Positions 35,638 to 45,309 of a stretch of DNA of 64,000 bases are shown one piece after another. Both the position numbers and the translations under genes were made by a program. The notes under the pieces were generated by a model. That model searched no databases. It was not told where the DNA came from and was given only the letters and a program-made list of their open reading frames with translations. The stretch comes from Candidatus Melainabacteria bacterium (GTDB lineage: Bacteria > Cyanobacteriota > Vampirovibrionia > Obscuribacterales > Obscuribacteraceae). Every line of letters starts with the position of its first letter. Positions within the stretch are counted from its first letter, which is position 1. The stretch is from NCBI GenBank assembly GCA_027451745.1, contig DAIDIP010000010.1, positions 46,906 to 110,905 on the forward strand, in the 5' to 3' direction.

Positions 35638-36876
35638 TTAATGGCCAATAAGATCAGCTACATCAAGTCCACGTAAGCTCAAACTTATTTTGTGCTCGCG
35701 AGGGGAGAATTTTTTGATGATTGCTTTTACAGCTTGACCAACTTGAACAACTTCTTCTGGTTTGATATTAGGTGTTTCAGACATTTCGACTGTTGGCAGT
35801 AATGCATCAACACCAGGATAAATTTGCACAAAAGCGCCAAAGGTTTGGATCTTTCTTACTGTGCCATCTATTACTTGTCCTTCGTGGAACTTCTCTTCGA
35901 TTTCTTTCCAAGGATCTGGTTGCATTTGCTTGAGACTCAAGCTGATATGACCCTTTTCTTGGTCTACTTTCAATACTTTGGTTGTAACAGCATCGCCAAC
36001 TTTCAATACATCTGAAGGATGGGATACGCGCTCCCAAGATATTTCAGAAATAGGCAATAAGCCGTCTAGACCACCTAGGTCTACGAAAGCACCGAAATCG
36101 GCAATACGTACAATTTCACCAGTAACTACTTGTCCTGATTGCATTGTGTTGAGAATTTTTTCTCTTTGCGCAGCTTTTTCCTCTTGGATAGCCATACGTT
36201 GGCTCAGAATAAGTTTGTTGCGCTTAATATCAGTTTCCAAAATTTTCATTGGTATTTCTAAACCAATCAATTCTTCTGGAGTAGTGCCACGCACTCTCAA
36301 TTGACTGGCTGGTACAAAACCTCTTAAGCCATAAATGTCTACTACGACGCCGCCTTTAACAACAGCGGAGATTTTGGCTCTGATGGTTTCATCGTTTTTC
36401 TTATGATTTTCGAGCAATACCCAACCGCGAGCTTGAGCAACTCGCTTAAGCGACAGAGTTAATTGACCATTCTCGTTTTCTTCGCGAAGTATATAGAACT
36501 CTAAACGATCACCAACTTTAACCAGGTCTTCAACTTTTTCTACGCTTGAATTGGATAATTCTTTAACAGGTACGAAGCCTTCTGACTTGCTACCAACATC
36601 TACGAGCACTCCGTCTCTTTCAATTCGAACAATATTGCCTGAAACAATATCGCCTTGTTCATACTTGGCACTTAAAGTTTCATCCAATAATCTTTCAAAT
36701 TCAGATTTAGCCTTTTCAGATGTTGCATCTAATTGTTTTTCCGTCACAGAAATATTCGCTCCTATACCCTCTTTTCCCCAGGCTTTTTCTAAAACATTCC
36801 GCAAAACCAATACCTCGCCTGGACTTATTACATAAAGACCCGATGACCACTTCTTTGATCGATATATATCAATCAA
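35638..36876 (-). CDS. rpsA: Ribosomal protein S1
   Basis: 412 residues with four S1 (OB-fold) domains: about 75-140 (GDIVSGNIVRIERDGVLVDV), 160-225 (GGVVVDIYGLRGFVPASQL), 245-310 (GEIVRIADFGAFVDLGG) and 330-400 (VRKIQTFGAFVQI). Four-domain S1 is shorter than the six-domain E. coli form and is closer to cyanobacterial and Gram-positive types. It binds mRNA at the ribosome. The start is TTG at 36876; no ATG occurs in the first 90 codons. Confidence 0.9.
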   Translation of the reverse strand: MIDIYRSKKWSSGLYVISPGEVLVLRNVLEKAWGKEGIGANISVTEKQLDATSEKAKSEFERLLDETLSAKYEQGDIVSGNIVRIERDGVLVDVGSKSEGFVPVKELSNSSVEKVEDLVKVGDRLEFYILREENENGQLTLSLKRVAQARGWVLLENHKKNDETIRAKISAVVKGGVVVDIYGLRGFVPASQLRVRGTTPEELIGLEIPMKILETDIKRNKLILSQRMAIQEEKAAQREKILNTMQSGQVVTGEIVRIADFGAFVDLGGLDGLLPISEISWERVSHPSDVLKVGDAVTTKVLKVDQEKGHISLSLKQMQPDPWKEIEEKFHEGQVIDGTVRKIQTFGAFVQIYPGVDALLPTVEMSETPNIKPEEVVQVGQAVKAIIKKFSPREHKISLSLRGLDVADLIGH

Positions 36877-36893
36877 AATTCCATGTGGTAGTC

Positions 36894-36916
36894 ATTATAA
36901 ATTGCTGGTAAGCAAT
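36894..36916 (-). promoter_or_regulatory. rpsA -10 box with overlapping small inverted repeat
   Basis: TATAAT on the minus strand at 36894-36899, about 18 bases before the TTG start; just upstream ATTGCT-ggta-AGCAAT (36901-36916) could be an operator in the promoter spacer. Confidence 0.4.
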
Positions 36917-37175
36917 CTGTATTTAAAGACAACCAAAATGCTTCTGATTGAAAAAATGCAAAGAAGGAGTATTCAGGATACAAGACAAGAGGTAGACAAG
37001 CAAGCAAATAACGGCTTTGCGAAGATTTTTTATAGAATTTGTATTGATTCTTTGTCTCTACCTAAAGGCAATCTAATTTAAATCTTTATCTTTTCCTCGC
37101 ATTTTTGATATCGATTAGATTTAGACAAGATATCGGACAAATTAGGTTTAACCGGCAGAGCTTGTCAGATAGTCT

Positions 37176-37181
37176 TATAAT
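37176..37181 (+). promoter_or_regulatory. Candidate -10 box (TATAAT)
   Basis: Lies 66 bases before the ATG of the 37248 gene; context CTTATAATTTAAAA resembles that after dnaK. Confidence 0.35.
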
Positions 37182-37247
37182 TTAAAAACTTCTAGTTCAA
37201 GGTTTTGGTTTAAGTGCTGGAAGCCAACATTCAATGAGGCATAGTTC

Positions 37248-37721
37248 ATGAAATTAGACAAAATAGTAAAAGCTAGCTTAGTAGCTGTAATATTGAGCTC
37301 AGTCAATGGTATCGCATACGGTGTAGAATCAAACCTGGTAGTTCCTGGTGTTACTACTAGCGCGGATCAAGTACCGACTTCACCTCAAATAGAAGCCGCC
37401 ACACGCAGAGTAGACACCGCTAAGACCAATCTAGACTTAGCCCACAAAAGACTGGATGCGGCAAAATCATTGTTAAAAGCCGCAGAAGCTGAATATAAAG
37501 CAGCAAAAACAGATAAAAGTGCTTTGTTATTGAGTACACAGGCACAACAATTGGCTGATGCTTCTGGTTTGCCAAAAAATGGTGAGAATGTTCCTGCTCC
37601 GACAGGCGCTGCAGCCACAACAAATGCTTTGCCTGCCACTCCAGCTGCTGCTCCTGTATATAACAGCGAAAACACAATTGATTATTCTGGCGGCAGTGCT
37701 CCAGCACCAAGCGCTCAGTAA
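37248..37721 (+). CDS. Small exported coiled-coil protein
   Basis: 157 residues: signal segment (IVKASLVAVILSSVNGIAYG), a helical part with heptad-like pattern (RVDTAKTNLDLAHKRLDAAK, LLKAAEAEYKAAK), then an Ala/Pro-rich tail. Function unknown; resembles small periplasmic helical proteins such as SMP-like spacers only in general shape. Confidence 0.7.
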   Translation: MKLDKIVKASLVAVILSSVNGIAYGVESNLVVPGVTTSADQVPTSPQIEAATRRVDTAKTNLDLAHKRLDAAKSLLKAAEAEYKAAKTDKSALLLSTQAQQLADASGLPKNGENVPAPTGAAATTNALPATPAAAPVYNSENTIDYSGGSAPAPSAQ

Positions 37722-37755
37722 GCCAACAATTCTAAAATATCTAATACAGCAAGTC

Positions 37756-37787
37756 CAAAATTCATATGGGCTCTTGCCTGAATTTTG
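37756..37787 (+). terminator. Hairpin after 37248 gene
   Basis: CAAAATTCA/TGAATTTTG, 14-base loop, 35 bases past the stop. Confidence 0.5.
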
Positions 37788-37921
37788 AAAAGGTCACACA
37801 GCCAAAGATTGACCAGGTGTGGCTACCTCAAGATCTGAACTGGACAGCAAGCAATGCGTATATTGACATCAGGGCGCATAGAGTGCTATCATTGACAGCA
37901 TATTGATGGGAGTGAAGGCAA

Positions 37922-38161
37922 ATGGCTGTTGTCACTGTTCGTAATCTATCAGAAGAAACACATCGCGCACTCAAGCTGCGTGCTGCTCAGCATGGGCGCA
38001 GTACTGAAGCTGAAATACGAGAAATTCTAAAAGAAGCAGTGCGCCCAAAGCTACGCCTTAAAATCGGTTCTGAGCTTGCTACTTTGAAAAACCGTTTCGT
38101 GGGGCTCGATTTTGCATCTACCCGCGATCAAAAGCCAGCTGAACCGGCAGTATTCGAATGA
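37922..38161 (+). CDS. fitA: FitA-like ribbon-helix-helix antitoxin
   Basis: 79 residues. The N-terminal ribbon-helix-helix VTVRNLSEETHRALKLRAAQHG, then RSTEAEIREIL, is the FitA pattern; the C-terminal tail should bind the toxin. A ribosome site (GGAG/AAGG) lies upstream. Overlaps the toxin gene by four bases. Confidence 0.88.
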   Translation: MAVVTVRNLSEETHRALKLRAAQHGRSTEAEIREILKEAVRPKLRLKIGSELATLKNRFVGLDFASTRDQKPAEPAVFE

Positions 38162-38580
38162 TCATTCTGGATACAAACATTGTTGCTGAGCCAATGAAAG
38201 AAAACAGCAACCCTGTTGTACAAGCATGGCTTGACGAGCAAGCAGCCGAAACACTTTATTTAACGGCAATCAGTCTGTCTGAATTGCTACTTGGCATTGA
38301 AATTCTGCCGGACGGAAAGCGAAAAAAAGGACTTAGCTCCGCGCTGAGCGAATTGTTGCTGAAATTATTTGAATCGCGCATCTTGCCTTTCGACCAGCAA
38401 GCTGCAATGGCATATGCACCTTTGGTTGGCCGTGCCCGTGCAGGCGGTCGGTCTATTTCTGTAGCAGACGGTCAGATTGCTGCGATTGCAGTCGCGAAAG
38501 GTTTTACTGTTGCTACGCGGGATTTGGCTCCTTTTGTTGCTGTTGGTGTGCCCAGCATCAATCCTTGGGAAATACATTGA
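38158..38580 (+). CDS. fitB: FitB/VapC-like PIN-domain toxin
   Basis: 140 residues. PIN nuclease acids are present: ILDTNIVAE at the start, SLSELLLGIE, and SVADGQIAAIA, with the last TRD motif near 120. Expected to cut RNA when free of FitA. Confidence 0.9.
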   Translation: MIILDTNIVAEPMKENSNPVVQAWLDEQAAETLYLTAISLSELLLGIEILPDGKRKKGLSSALSELLLKLFESRILPFDQQAAMAYAPLVGRARAGGRSISVADGQIAAIAVAKGFTVATRDLAPFVAVGVPSINPWEIH

Positions 38581-38602
38581 CAAAAAATAAAAAAGAGCAG
38601 CT

Positions 38603-38611
38603 GGCGCTAGC
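38603..38611. repeat. Dispersed repeat GGCGCTAGC
   Basis: Short copy of the family, here without a GC-rich island; a CTGGAA/TTCCAG hairpin follows at about 38622-38640. Confidence 0.45.
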
Positions 38612-38695
38612 ATTTTAAATGCACTGGAACGACATTCCAGAATTATCAATTAATTTATGGTAGACATTCCAGATTTTCGTGATTAATTTGCACAG

Positions 38696-39475
38696 TTAAC
38701 TTTTTGTTTTTGAATTTGTTGCTTTGGCAGCTGGTGTTTTTGAATTAGTCAGTCCCAAATTTTCTAAGGCTTCTTTTGCTGCCTCTTGCTCAGCTATTTT
38801 TTTACTTGTGCCTTGTCCGCGTCCAACTATTGTGCCACTTACGGCAACTGTCACTTCAAAAAGCGGTCTATGGGCTGGTCCTTCCATTGTTACTAATTCA
38901 TATATAGGCAAGCCGTTGCCTTGCGCTTGCACAGATTCTTGCAAAAATGCTTTGAAATTATTCTTCAGCTCATCCTTATCTATATTAGTAGCTTGATTAC
39001 CAAACATCCTGACAATAAGATTTTGCAAAGTGATTATTCCTAAGTCGGCGTATATGGCGGCAAAAACAGCTTCTAAAGCGGCTGCCATTATTGAAGGACG
39101 CATTTGACATTGCCTGCCAAGTAGAATGTATTTGCTTAGATTCACTTTGTCAGCAATCTCAGCTAAGACTTTATCACTGACCAACACAGCCCTTATTTCT
39201 GTGAGTTTGCCTTCGTCATAATCAGGAAAGCGCTCAAGCAAATATTCACTAATTACGAATTTTAATAAGGCATCGCCAAAGAATTCGAGTCTTTCATTGT
39301 CAGTCACGTTAGCTTCAGCAGCATATGAGCTATGAGTGAGTGCTTCATCTAAAAGAGAAAATCTGCCGAAAGTGACGCCCAGGCTGGCGCCTAGTTGATC
39401 GAGGGTTTTAAGACGTTTGGGGGCTACGGTGGTATTGGTTGGAAACATAGGAGCTATTGGTTGAAAATTTGACAA
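38696..39475 (-). CDS. rnc: Ribonuclease III with one altered active-site residue
   Basis: 259 residues. The RNase III domain has ALTHSSYA and the signature NERLEFFGDALL (metal-binding Glu and Asp intact), followed by a double-stranded RNA-binding domain (about 178-245). The second catalytic segment, normally SILADxxEAxxGA, reads SIMAAALEAVFAA: the aspartate (E. coli D114) is Ala while the glutamate (E117) remains. The N-terminus is extended by about 25 residues. Divergent from nuoA. Confidence 0.9.
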   Translation of the reverse strand: MSNFQPIAPMFPTNTTVAPKRLKTLDQLGASLGVTFGRFSLLDEALTHSSYAAEANVTDNERLEFFGDALLKFVISEYLLERFPDYDEGKLTEIRAVLVSDKVLAEIADKVNLSKYILLGRQCQMRPSIMAAALEAVFAAIYADLGIITLQNLIVRMFGNQATNIDKDELKNNFKAFLQESVQAQGNGLPIYELVTMEGPAHRPLFEVTVAVSGTIVGRGQGTSKKIAEQEAAKEALENLGLTNSKTPAAKATNSKTKS

Positions 39476-39688
39476 TTAATTGGGTAAAAACGCAGGACAA
39501 CAATATTATCCTCGCAGCACTACCAAGGAAAAATAGAATTCAACCGAAAAATCTTCATTCTTTTATTACCTAAAATAACGAAAGTTCGATTACAGAGCAG
39601 CATCATCGATTTGCTGTTTGCTATGCTTAATTAGTTCAATGTGACGTTTCAAAGTTCTTGTCAATTAAAGGTCAAGGATAAAAATAAT

Positions 39689-40081
39689 ATGTATCAATTG
39701 CAGGTTGCTCAAATTGTTCTTTTTGTTCTGGCGGGTTTTGCCCTCCCAGCATTAGGAATGATTTTTTTGGCCTGGGTATTGCAATTATTGTTTGGTTATC
39801 ACAGACCAAATCCAACCAAAAATCAGCCATATGAATGCGGTATGAATCTTTTTCAAGAGTCAAATCTGCAATTTGACATCAAATATTATTTGTATGCCTT
39901 GCTTTTTATTTTGTTTGATATTGAAATCATCTTTATTATTCCATGGGCTTTGGCAACAGATTTAGTAAGCGCAAGAGCACATTGCCCCTGGTTAGGTCCA
40001 GTTGAAGTAACTATTTTCCTGGTTATTTTGGCTGTTGGCTTAGCTTATGCCTGGAAAAAGGGCGCATTGGAGTGGGAATAG
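39689..40081 (+). CDS. nuoA: NADH-quinone oxidoreductase subunit A
   Basis: 130 residues from the ATG at 39689 (AAGG upstream). Three membrane helices; the conserved loop NQPYECGMN and FDIEIIFIIPWA. First gene of a run of eight complex I genes. Confidence 0.93.
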   Translation: MYQLQVAQIVLFVLAGFALPALGMIFLAWVLQLLFGYHRPNPTKNQPYECGMNLFQESNLQFDIKYYLYALLFILFDIEIIFIIPWALATDLVSARAHCPWLGPVEVTIFLVILAVGLAYAWKKGALEWE

Positions 40082-40145
40082 CAGGATGTCAATTAATAAA
40101 AGCTTTAAAAGAACGTTCTAAAGTAAAGATTATCAGGAGCAATAA

Positions 40146-40811
40146 ATGACAACGTCGAATACGACAGTGCCAGACGAATTAAAAGATACAGTAACGCTGT
40201 CTAGCCTTGATTATGCAATTAATTTTCTTAGCCGTTTCTTGGATCCTATTGCCAATTTAGCTCGCGCAAATTCTGTATGGCCTTTAACTTTTGGTACTTC
40301 TTGCTGCGCCATAGAAATGATGCATGCGGGCATGTCTAAATTTGATATTTCACGCTTTGGTTCAGAAGTATTTAGAGCCACACCAAGACAGGCAGATCTA
40401 ATTATTACTGCTGGCACTATCACAAGAAAGATGGCCCCAGCACTTATCACTTTATATGAACAATTGCCAGAACCTAAATATGTTATTGCTATGGGTGCGT
40501 GCACAGTAACAGGCGGCATGTTCAATGATTCTTATTCAGTTGTTCAAGGTGTAGATCGTATTATTCCAGTTGATGTTTATTTGCCTGGTTGTCCTCCCCG
40601 TCCAGATGGCATTTTAGATGCATTGCTTAAATTGCAACAAAAAATACGCACTGAAACTTACCGTGATCGCAGAGCCAAAGCATACAAACAAAATGCTGTG
40701 CGCTATGTTGATTATGATTCTGGCAGGCTTGTAGCAGATTTAGTATCAGAAGCAAAAGCGGACACTGATGCCGTTTTAACCAAGCAAGAAAGCTCAGCAT
40801 CAAATAATTGA
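40146..40811 (+). CDS. nuoB: NADH-quinone oxidoreductase subunit B
   Basis: 221 residues. Cluster N2 ligands: the paired Cys in TSCCAIEMM, Cys in [12 protein letters not shown], and the Cys in [14 protein letters not shown] before the ATG. Passes electrons to quinone. A basic/acidic tail of about 50 residues extends beyond the core. Confidence 0.95.
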   Translation: MTTSNTTVPDELKDTVTLSSLDYAINFLSRFLDPIANLARANSVWPLTFGTSCCAIEMMHAGMSKFDISRFGSEVFRATPRQADLIITAGTITRKMAPALITLYEQLPEPKYVIAMGACTVTGGMFNDSYSVVQGVDRIIPVDVYLPGCPPRPDGILDALLKLQQKIRTETYRDRRAKAYKQNAVRYVDYDSGRLVADLVSEAKADTDAVLTKQESSASNN

Positions 40812-40860
40812 AGAAGCAAGTGTATTAGCAATTTCAGAATAATAAAATAGATAATCCAAA

Positions 40861-41460
40861 ATGTCCGAAGAAAATAAACCAGCAGACAAACCAGAAGAAA
40901 AGCCAGTGCCAGCAGCTAAGCCAGTTGCTCCTGCAGCGCCAGCCCCTGAACCAGCTCCGCCACCAAGCCTTGGCACTTATGGCAAAATGCTAAAAGAAAA
41001 AGGTATTGAATGTACACCAATGGCATTAAGTACCGGGGTAGAAACAATTGAAATTGCACCAGCTCAATTACCCGCTGCTCTTAAATTTTTACGCGAGTCT
41101 CCACAGGCTCAATTAGATTTTTTGGTCACAGTATCAGGCGTAGATAGCCCTGACACAATTGATTCTGTTTATCATCTTTGGTCATACACCAAAACTGATG
41201 AATTAGTAATAAAAGTTCGTGTACCAAAAGCTAATATACCAGCTGATAAATTACCAGAAGTGCCTAGCATTGCTAGTTATTGGCAAACGGCAGATTGGCA
41301 TGAGCGCGAAACTTATGATTTAGTTGGCATTCGTTATATTGGTCATCGCTATTTAAGGCGTATTTTAAATCCCTGGGATTGGGAAGGACACCCATTGCGT
41401 CGTGATTACAAACAGCTGGTAGACGCACTCAATGACAAAAATCCAGAAAGCTTCCGTTAG
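40861..41460 (+). CDS. nuoC: NADH-quinone oxidoreductase subunit C
   Basis: 199 residues. A Pro/Ala/Lys-rich N-terminal extension of about 35 residues, then the 30-kDa subunit domain with YHLWSYTK, ERETYDLVGI and RILNPWDWEGHPLRRDY. Peripheral arm of complex I. Nine bases before nuoD. Confidence 0.94.
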   Translation: MSEENKPADKPEEKPVPAAKPVAPAAPAPEPAPPPSLGTYGKMLKEKGIECTPMALSTGVETIEIAPAQLPAALKFLRESPQAQLDFLVTVSGVDSPDTIDSVYHLWSYTKTDELVIKVRVPKANIPADKLPEVPSIASYWQTADWHERETYDLVGIRYIGHRYLRRILNPWDWEGHPLRRDYKQLVDALNDKNPESFR

Positions 41461-41468
41461 AGACATAT

Positions 41469-42599
41469 ATGACTATACAAACTAAACTACCTGAATTTAA
41501 AACTGATGAGATGGTCATTAACCTGGGGCCACAACACCCAGCCACTCACGGTGTATTGAGACTAATTCTTACTCTTGATGGTGAAGTAGTAAAACATACG
41601 GAACCAGTTCTTGGACATTTGCATAGAGCTCAAGAATGGCAAGGGCAGAACAGAACCTGGTTTCAATATCAAGCATTAATTGACCGGGTTGATTATTTAT
41701 CTGGCATGTTTACTTCATGGGCACTTTCTAGAGCCGCAGAAGTTATTGACGGTACTGAAGTACCAAGACGAGCTGAATTTTTACGTGTATTGTGTGCAGA
41801 ATTGAATAGAATTTCTTCGCACTTATTATGGCTGGGTACTTATTTAATTGACCTTGGCGCTTTGTACGGATTTCCTTTTTATCCATTTATTGAAAGAGAA
41901 AAAATCCTTACTTTCTTTGAAGAAATTTCTGGCCAAAGAATGATGTACAACTACATAAGAATTGGTGGTGTACAACGTGATCCAAAAGCAGAATGGTTCA
42001 AAAAAGTAGAAGAATTCACCAAAGACTTTCCCAAACGTGTTGATGAATGGGAAGCCATTGTTACTGAAAATCCAATTTTCTTAAATCGTACAAAAGGTAT
42101 TGGCGTTCTAACCAAGGAAGTAGCGCAAGCTTATGGTGTGACTGGTCCTACGCTGCGTGCATCCGGTATAGATTTTGACTTAAGACGTTTTAAACCATAC
42201 TCTGTTTATCCAGAATTAAAATTTGATGTGCCAGTCTATAACAAAGATGGCGATACTTGGGATAGATACATGGCTCGTATTCAAGAGATGCGTCAATCCA
42301 TTGAGATCATCAAACAAGTATTAGATATGATCCCAGAGGGTGAAATTATGTCTAAAAAACAAAATGCTGGTTTACGCATAAAAGCTGGCGAGGGTTTTGC
42401 TGCTGTAGAGTCTCCACGTGGAATACTTGGTTGCTACATTACTTCTAATGGTTCAGATAAGCCATATAGATTTAGATGGCGTAATCCATCTTTTTCTAAT
42501 TTGTCTGTTCTGCCACCATTATTAGAAGAACGTCCAATTTCAGATATCATGGCTATTTTTGGCTCACTAGATATCATTCTGCCCGATGTCGATAGGTAA
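41469..42599 (+). CDS. nuoD: NADH-quinone oxidoreductase subunit D
   Basis: 376 residues, 49-kDa subunit. NLGPQHPATHGVLRL at the start, HRAQEW, quinone-site region, and the end SFSNLSVLPPLLE...DIDVDR-type terminus. Works with B to form the quinone chamber. Confidence 0.95.
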   Translation: MTIQTKLPEFKTDEMVINLGPQHPATHGVLRLILTLDGEVVKHTEPVLGHLHRAQEWQGQNRTWFQYQALIDRVDYLSGMFTSWALSRAAEVIDGTEVPRRAEFLRVLCAELNRISSHLLWLGTYLIDLGALYGFPFYPFIEREKILTFFEEISGQRMMYNYIRIGGVQRDPKAEWFKKVEEFTKDFPKRVDEWEAIVTENPIFLNRTKGIGVLTKEVAQAYGVTGPTLRASGIDFDLRRFKPYSVYPELKFDVPVYNKDGDTWDRYMARIQEMRQSIEIIKQVLDMIPEGEIMSKKQNAGLRIKAGEGFAAVESPRGILGCYITSNGSDKPYRFRWRNPSFSNLSVLPPLLEERPISDIMAIFGSLDIILPDVDR

Positions 42600-42602
42600 T
42601 TT

Positions 42603-44030
42603 ATGAAGATAGATGGAACAGTAGTGCGGGGCGACCATTTCAGCGGCAATATTGCCGAAATTCGTAAATTTGCAGTTATGAGCCTTAGTTGGCTGACAGT
42701 AATTTTTGTTGCTGTCTGGGGCGTATGTTGGGCGCTTGGTATTTTTATACCTATGTGCTTAGCAAATAGTTCTTTTGATTTTGCTGCCATATTGTCGGAA
42801 GTTTGCAAAGCATTGACGCCAATAGCAGCAGTTCTGGTTTTTATTCCAATCAATGCTATGTTTATGGTTTTGATGGAACGCAGAGCATTGGCTCTATTTA
42901 CTCGTCGCAATGGTCCAAATAGAGTTGGTCCAGATGGTGCATTGCAAACAGCCGCTGATGCTGTAAAACTTTTACTAAAAGAAGACATTACGCCAACCGG
43001 CGCAGATGCCCTAATGTTTACTCTTGCACCAATTATATTTTTTGCTCCATCTATTTTTGGCGCTTTGCCTTTATTAGCAGCAGTAACAAATAACCATAAG
43101 CTATTTCAAATTGTTGATCTGCCTACCGGCATTTTTTATGTTTTGGCTGCTTCGTCTGTACCAGTAGTGGGCATTGTTATGGGTGGTTGGGCAAGCAATA
43201 ACAAATACTCATTAATGGGTGGGCTGCGCAGCGCTGCTCAAGCTATCAGCTACGAGATTCCTCTGGTACTTTCACTAGTTACCATTTGTTTATTGGCTGG
43301 CACATTAGATGTTGTTTCTATTGCTTATCAACAAAGCGGTGGCTTACTAAATTGGAACATTTTGGGCGGTGGAGCACTTATTGGTTTAAATAAAGCAATT
43401 GCAGCACTTGTATCTTCTAGTGGAGCGCCGTTTGCAGAAGTCATGAATGCTTATTACCCATATGGTTGGCTCTCATTTGTGGGTGCAGCTGTATTGTGTA
43501 TGTGTACAGTTATATTGTTTGGTGTTTATTTAATTGGCGCCTGCGCAGAAATCAATCGTATTCCGTTTGACTTGCCAGAAGCAGAAAGTGAATTGGTAAG
43601 TGGCTACAATACTGAATATAGTGGCATTAAATTTGCTATTTTCTTCCTGGCTGAATTTACTAATTTGTTTATTGTAAGCACTATAGCAGTGGTAATGTTC
43701 CTGGGTAGCGGTGATTGTCCATTGCCGACATGGTTAAATCCACTTTCTTATCCGGCTGTTTATGAGCCGCTCGCTAAAGCCCTCTCGCCTGTATTGTCTG
43801 TACTCATAAATGATTTGCATCTTATTAATCCGCCTACATTCTGGGCAGCACTTTGGGTTATTTTCAAAACCTATTCGCTAATTTTCTTCGCCATTCTTGT
43901 ACGTGGGACTTTGCCGCGTTTCAGAATAGACCAGCTTATGGATTTTGGCTGGAAGCGTTTAATTCCAATTACTTTGGTAATTTTTGTTCTGGTTGCCTTC
44001 GCGCGGGGAGTAATAAACTTTCATGTTTAA
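42603..44030 (+). CDS. nuoH: NADH-quinone oxidoreductase subunit H, enlarged
   Basis: 475 residues against a usual 320-370. Core motifs are present: RRNGPNRVGPDG, LRSAAQAISYEIPL, EINRIPFDLPEAESELVSGYNTEYSG. The extra length is an N-terminal part (about 45 residues), an insertion near 235-290 (GGLLNWNILGGGALIGLNK) and another before the last helices (CPLPTWLNPLSYPAVYEPL). Overlaps nuoI by eight bases. Confidence 0.93.
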   Translation: MKIDGTVVRGDHFSGNIAEIRKFAVMSLSWLTVIFVAVWGVCWALGIFIPMCLANSSFDFAAILSEVCKALTPIAAVLVFIPINAMFMVLMERRALALFTRRNGPNRVGPDGALQTAADAVKLLLKEDITPTGADALMFTLAPIIFFAPSIFGALPLLAAVTNNHKLFQIVDLPTGIFYVLAASSVPVVGIVMGGWASNNKYSLMGGLRSAAQAISYEIPLVLSLVTICLLAGTLDVVSIAYQQSGGLLNWNILGGGALIGLNKAIAALVSSSGAPFAEVMNAYYPYGWLSFVGAAVLCMCTVILFGVYLIGACAEINRIPFDLPEAESELVSGYNTEYSGIKFAIFFLAEFTNLFIVSTIAVVMFLGSGDCPLPTWLNPLSYPAVYEPLAKALSPVLSVLINDLHLINPPTFWAALWVIFKTYSLIFFAILVRGTLPRFRIDQLMDFGWKRLIPITLVIFVLVAFARGVINFHV

Positions 44031-44724
44031 TCTAATTGGCTCAGCAATAAACGGCGTGAAGCATGCTCTTGGTGGGTTGTACCAAGTAAAGCGCGGCCTA
44101 GAAACAGTGGCTATGCACACATGGCGTGAACCAACCACAGAAGCTTATCCAGATAAAGCACCTGAATTACCGCCTCATTTTAGAGGGCGTTTAGCTCTGA
44201 CTGTAAATCCAGAAACAGGCGAAAATCTTTGTATTTCTTGCCGTCAATGTGAGCGTGTATGCCCAGATAAATGTATTGAGATTACAGCCAATAAGAGTAC
44301 CGAAACAAATAAGTTGGAACTGATTGATTTTAAAATCGATCATGGACTTTGTATGTTTTGTGGTTTGTGCACAGAAGTTTGCCCAACTTATTGCATTATC
44401 AATACTAATGATTTTGAAATGGCAGACTATACACGCAGTTCGCTTATATATGACTTGAAAAAATTGACTTTGACTCAAGAAGAATCAGCATATTATTTTG
44501 CTGCTAAAGAAATGCCATTGCCTAAACCAAAGCCAGCTAAACCAGCCGCTCCAGCAGCAGGTGCAGCAGCAGCTAAACCAGCAGCTGAGGCAAAACCAAC
44601 AGCGACAGTATCTCCTAAACCGGCTCCTGAAAGTGCTAAAGCACCAGAAACAACTGCTGACAAGCCAGCGAAAGAAGTCGAGAAGAAAGAAAGCCCCAGC
44701 ACCGACACACCTTCAGTAAATTAA
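44023..44724 (+). CDS. nuoI: NADH-quinone oxidoreductase subunit I with long Ala/Pro tail
   Basis: 233 residues. Two [4Fe-4S] motifs: CISCRQCERVCP and CMFCGLCTEVCP. After about 165 the chain continues as a low-complexity Ala/Pro/Lys tail (KPAAPAAGAAAAKP...), not part of the standard subunit. Confidence 0.94.
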   Translation: MFNLIGSAINGVKHALGGLYQVKRGLETVAMHTWREPTTEAYPDKAPELPPHFRGRLALTVNPETGENLCISCRQCERVCPDKCIEITANKSTETNKLELIDFKIDHGLCMFCGLCTEVCPTYCIINTNDFEMADYTRSSLIYDLKKLTLTQEESAYYFAAKEMPLPKPKPAKPAAPAAGAAAAKPAAEAKPTATVSPKPAPESAKAPETTADKPAKEVEKKESPSTDTPSVN

Positions 44725-44741
44725 GATTTAGAGAGCAAATA

Positions 44742-45308
44742 ATGGAACAATTTGAATTACTAACTAATTGGGCACAGGTCAATGTTGAAGCATTTGTTCT
44801 TTATGCTCTGGCTATAATCGCTATTCCTTGTGCTTTTTGTGTGTTATTTGATCGAGCAATTATACGCAGTGGTTTCTTTTTAATTGGTGTATTTGGGGCT
44901 GTGTGCGGTTTGTTCCTTATTTTGCAAGCCCAGTTTTTGGCGCTTGCTCAACTGATGATCTATACAGTTGGTATAACACTGGTTGTTGTAATCGCTTTGA
45001 TGCTTACCAATCCACGTTTAGAAAAAGAAGGTGTGGCAGTAGAAGGACGCGAAAGGTTTAGCGGACTCGTTATTGCTACAGTGTTCTTTTTAACTATTTA
45101 CTGTGCCTTACGTTCTGAGTCTTGGCCATTAAGTAGTTTGAGAATGAATCCTGAAAATGTAAAACAAATCGGAGCGGCTCTTATTACTACTTATGCTCTT
45201 CCTTTTGAATTCGCTTCAGTATTATTGTTAGCAGCTTTGATGGGAGCCATATTGCTCGCCAAAGCTGAACCAAAAAATGATGTCTCCAAAATAGCAGGAG
45301 AAAATTAA
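44742..45308 (+). CDS. nuoJ: NADH-quinone oxidoreductase subunit J
   Basis: 188 residues, five membrane helices; the conserved [19 protein letters not shown] segment is present. Two bases before nuoK (44742-45308 then 45310). Confidence 0.92.
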   Translation: MEQFELLTNWAQVNVEAFVLYALAIIAIPCAFCVLFDRAIIRSGFFLIGVFGAVCGLFLILQAQFLALAQLMIYTVGITLVVVIALMLTNPRLEKEGVAVEGRERFSGLVIATVFFLTIYCALRSESWPLSSLRMNPENVKQIGAALITTYALPFEFASVLLLAALMGAILLAKAEPKNDVSKIAGEN

Positions 45309-45309
45309 A

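Larger units (their letters stand above)
36877..37247. other. Intergenic region between divergent rpsA and secreted protein gene
   Basis: AT-rich; holds a minus-strand -10 box with an adjoining inverted repeat (36894-36916) and a plus-strand -10 box (37176). No gene seen. Confidence 0.5.
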
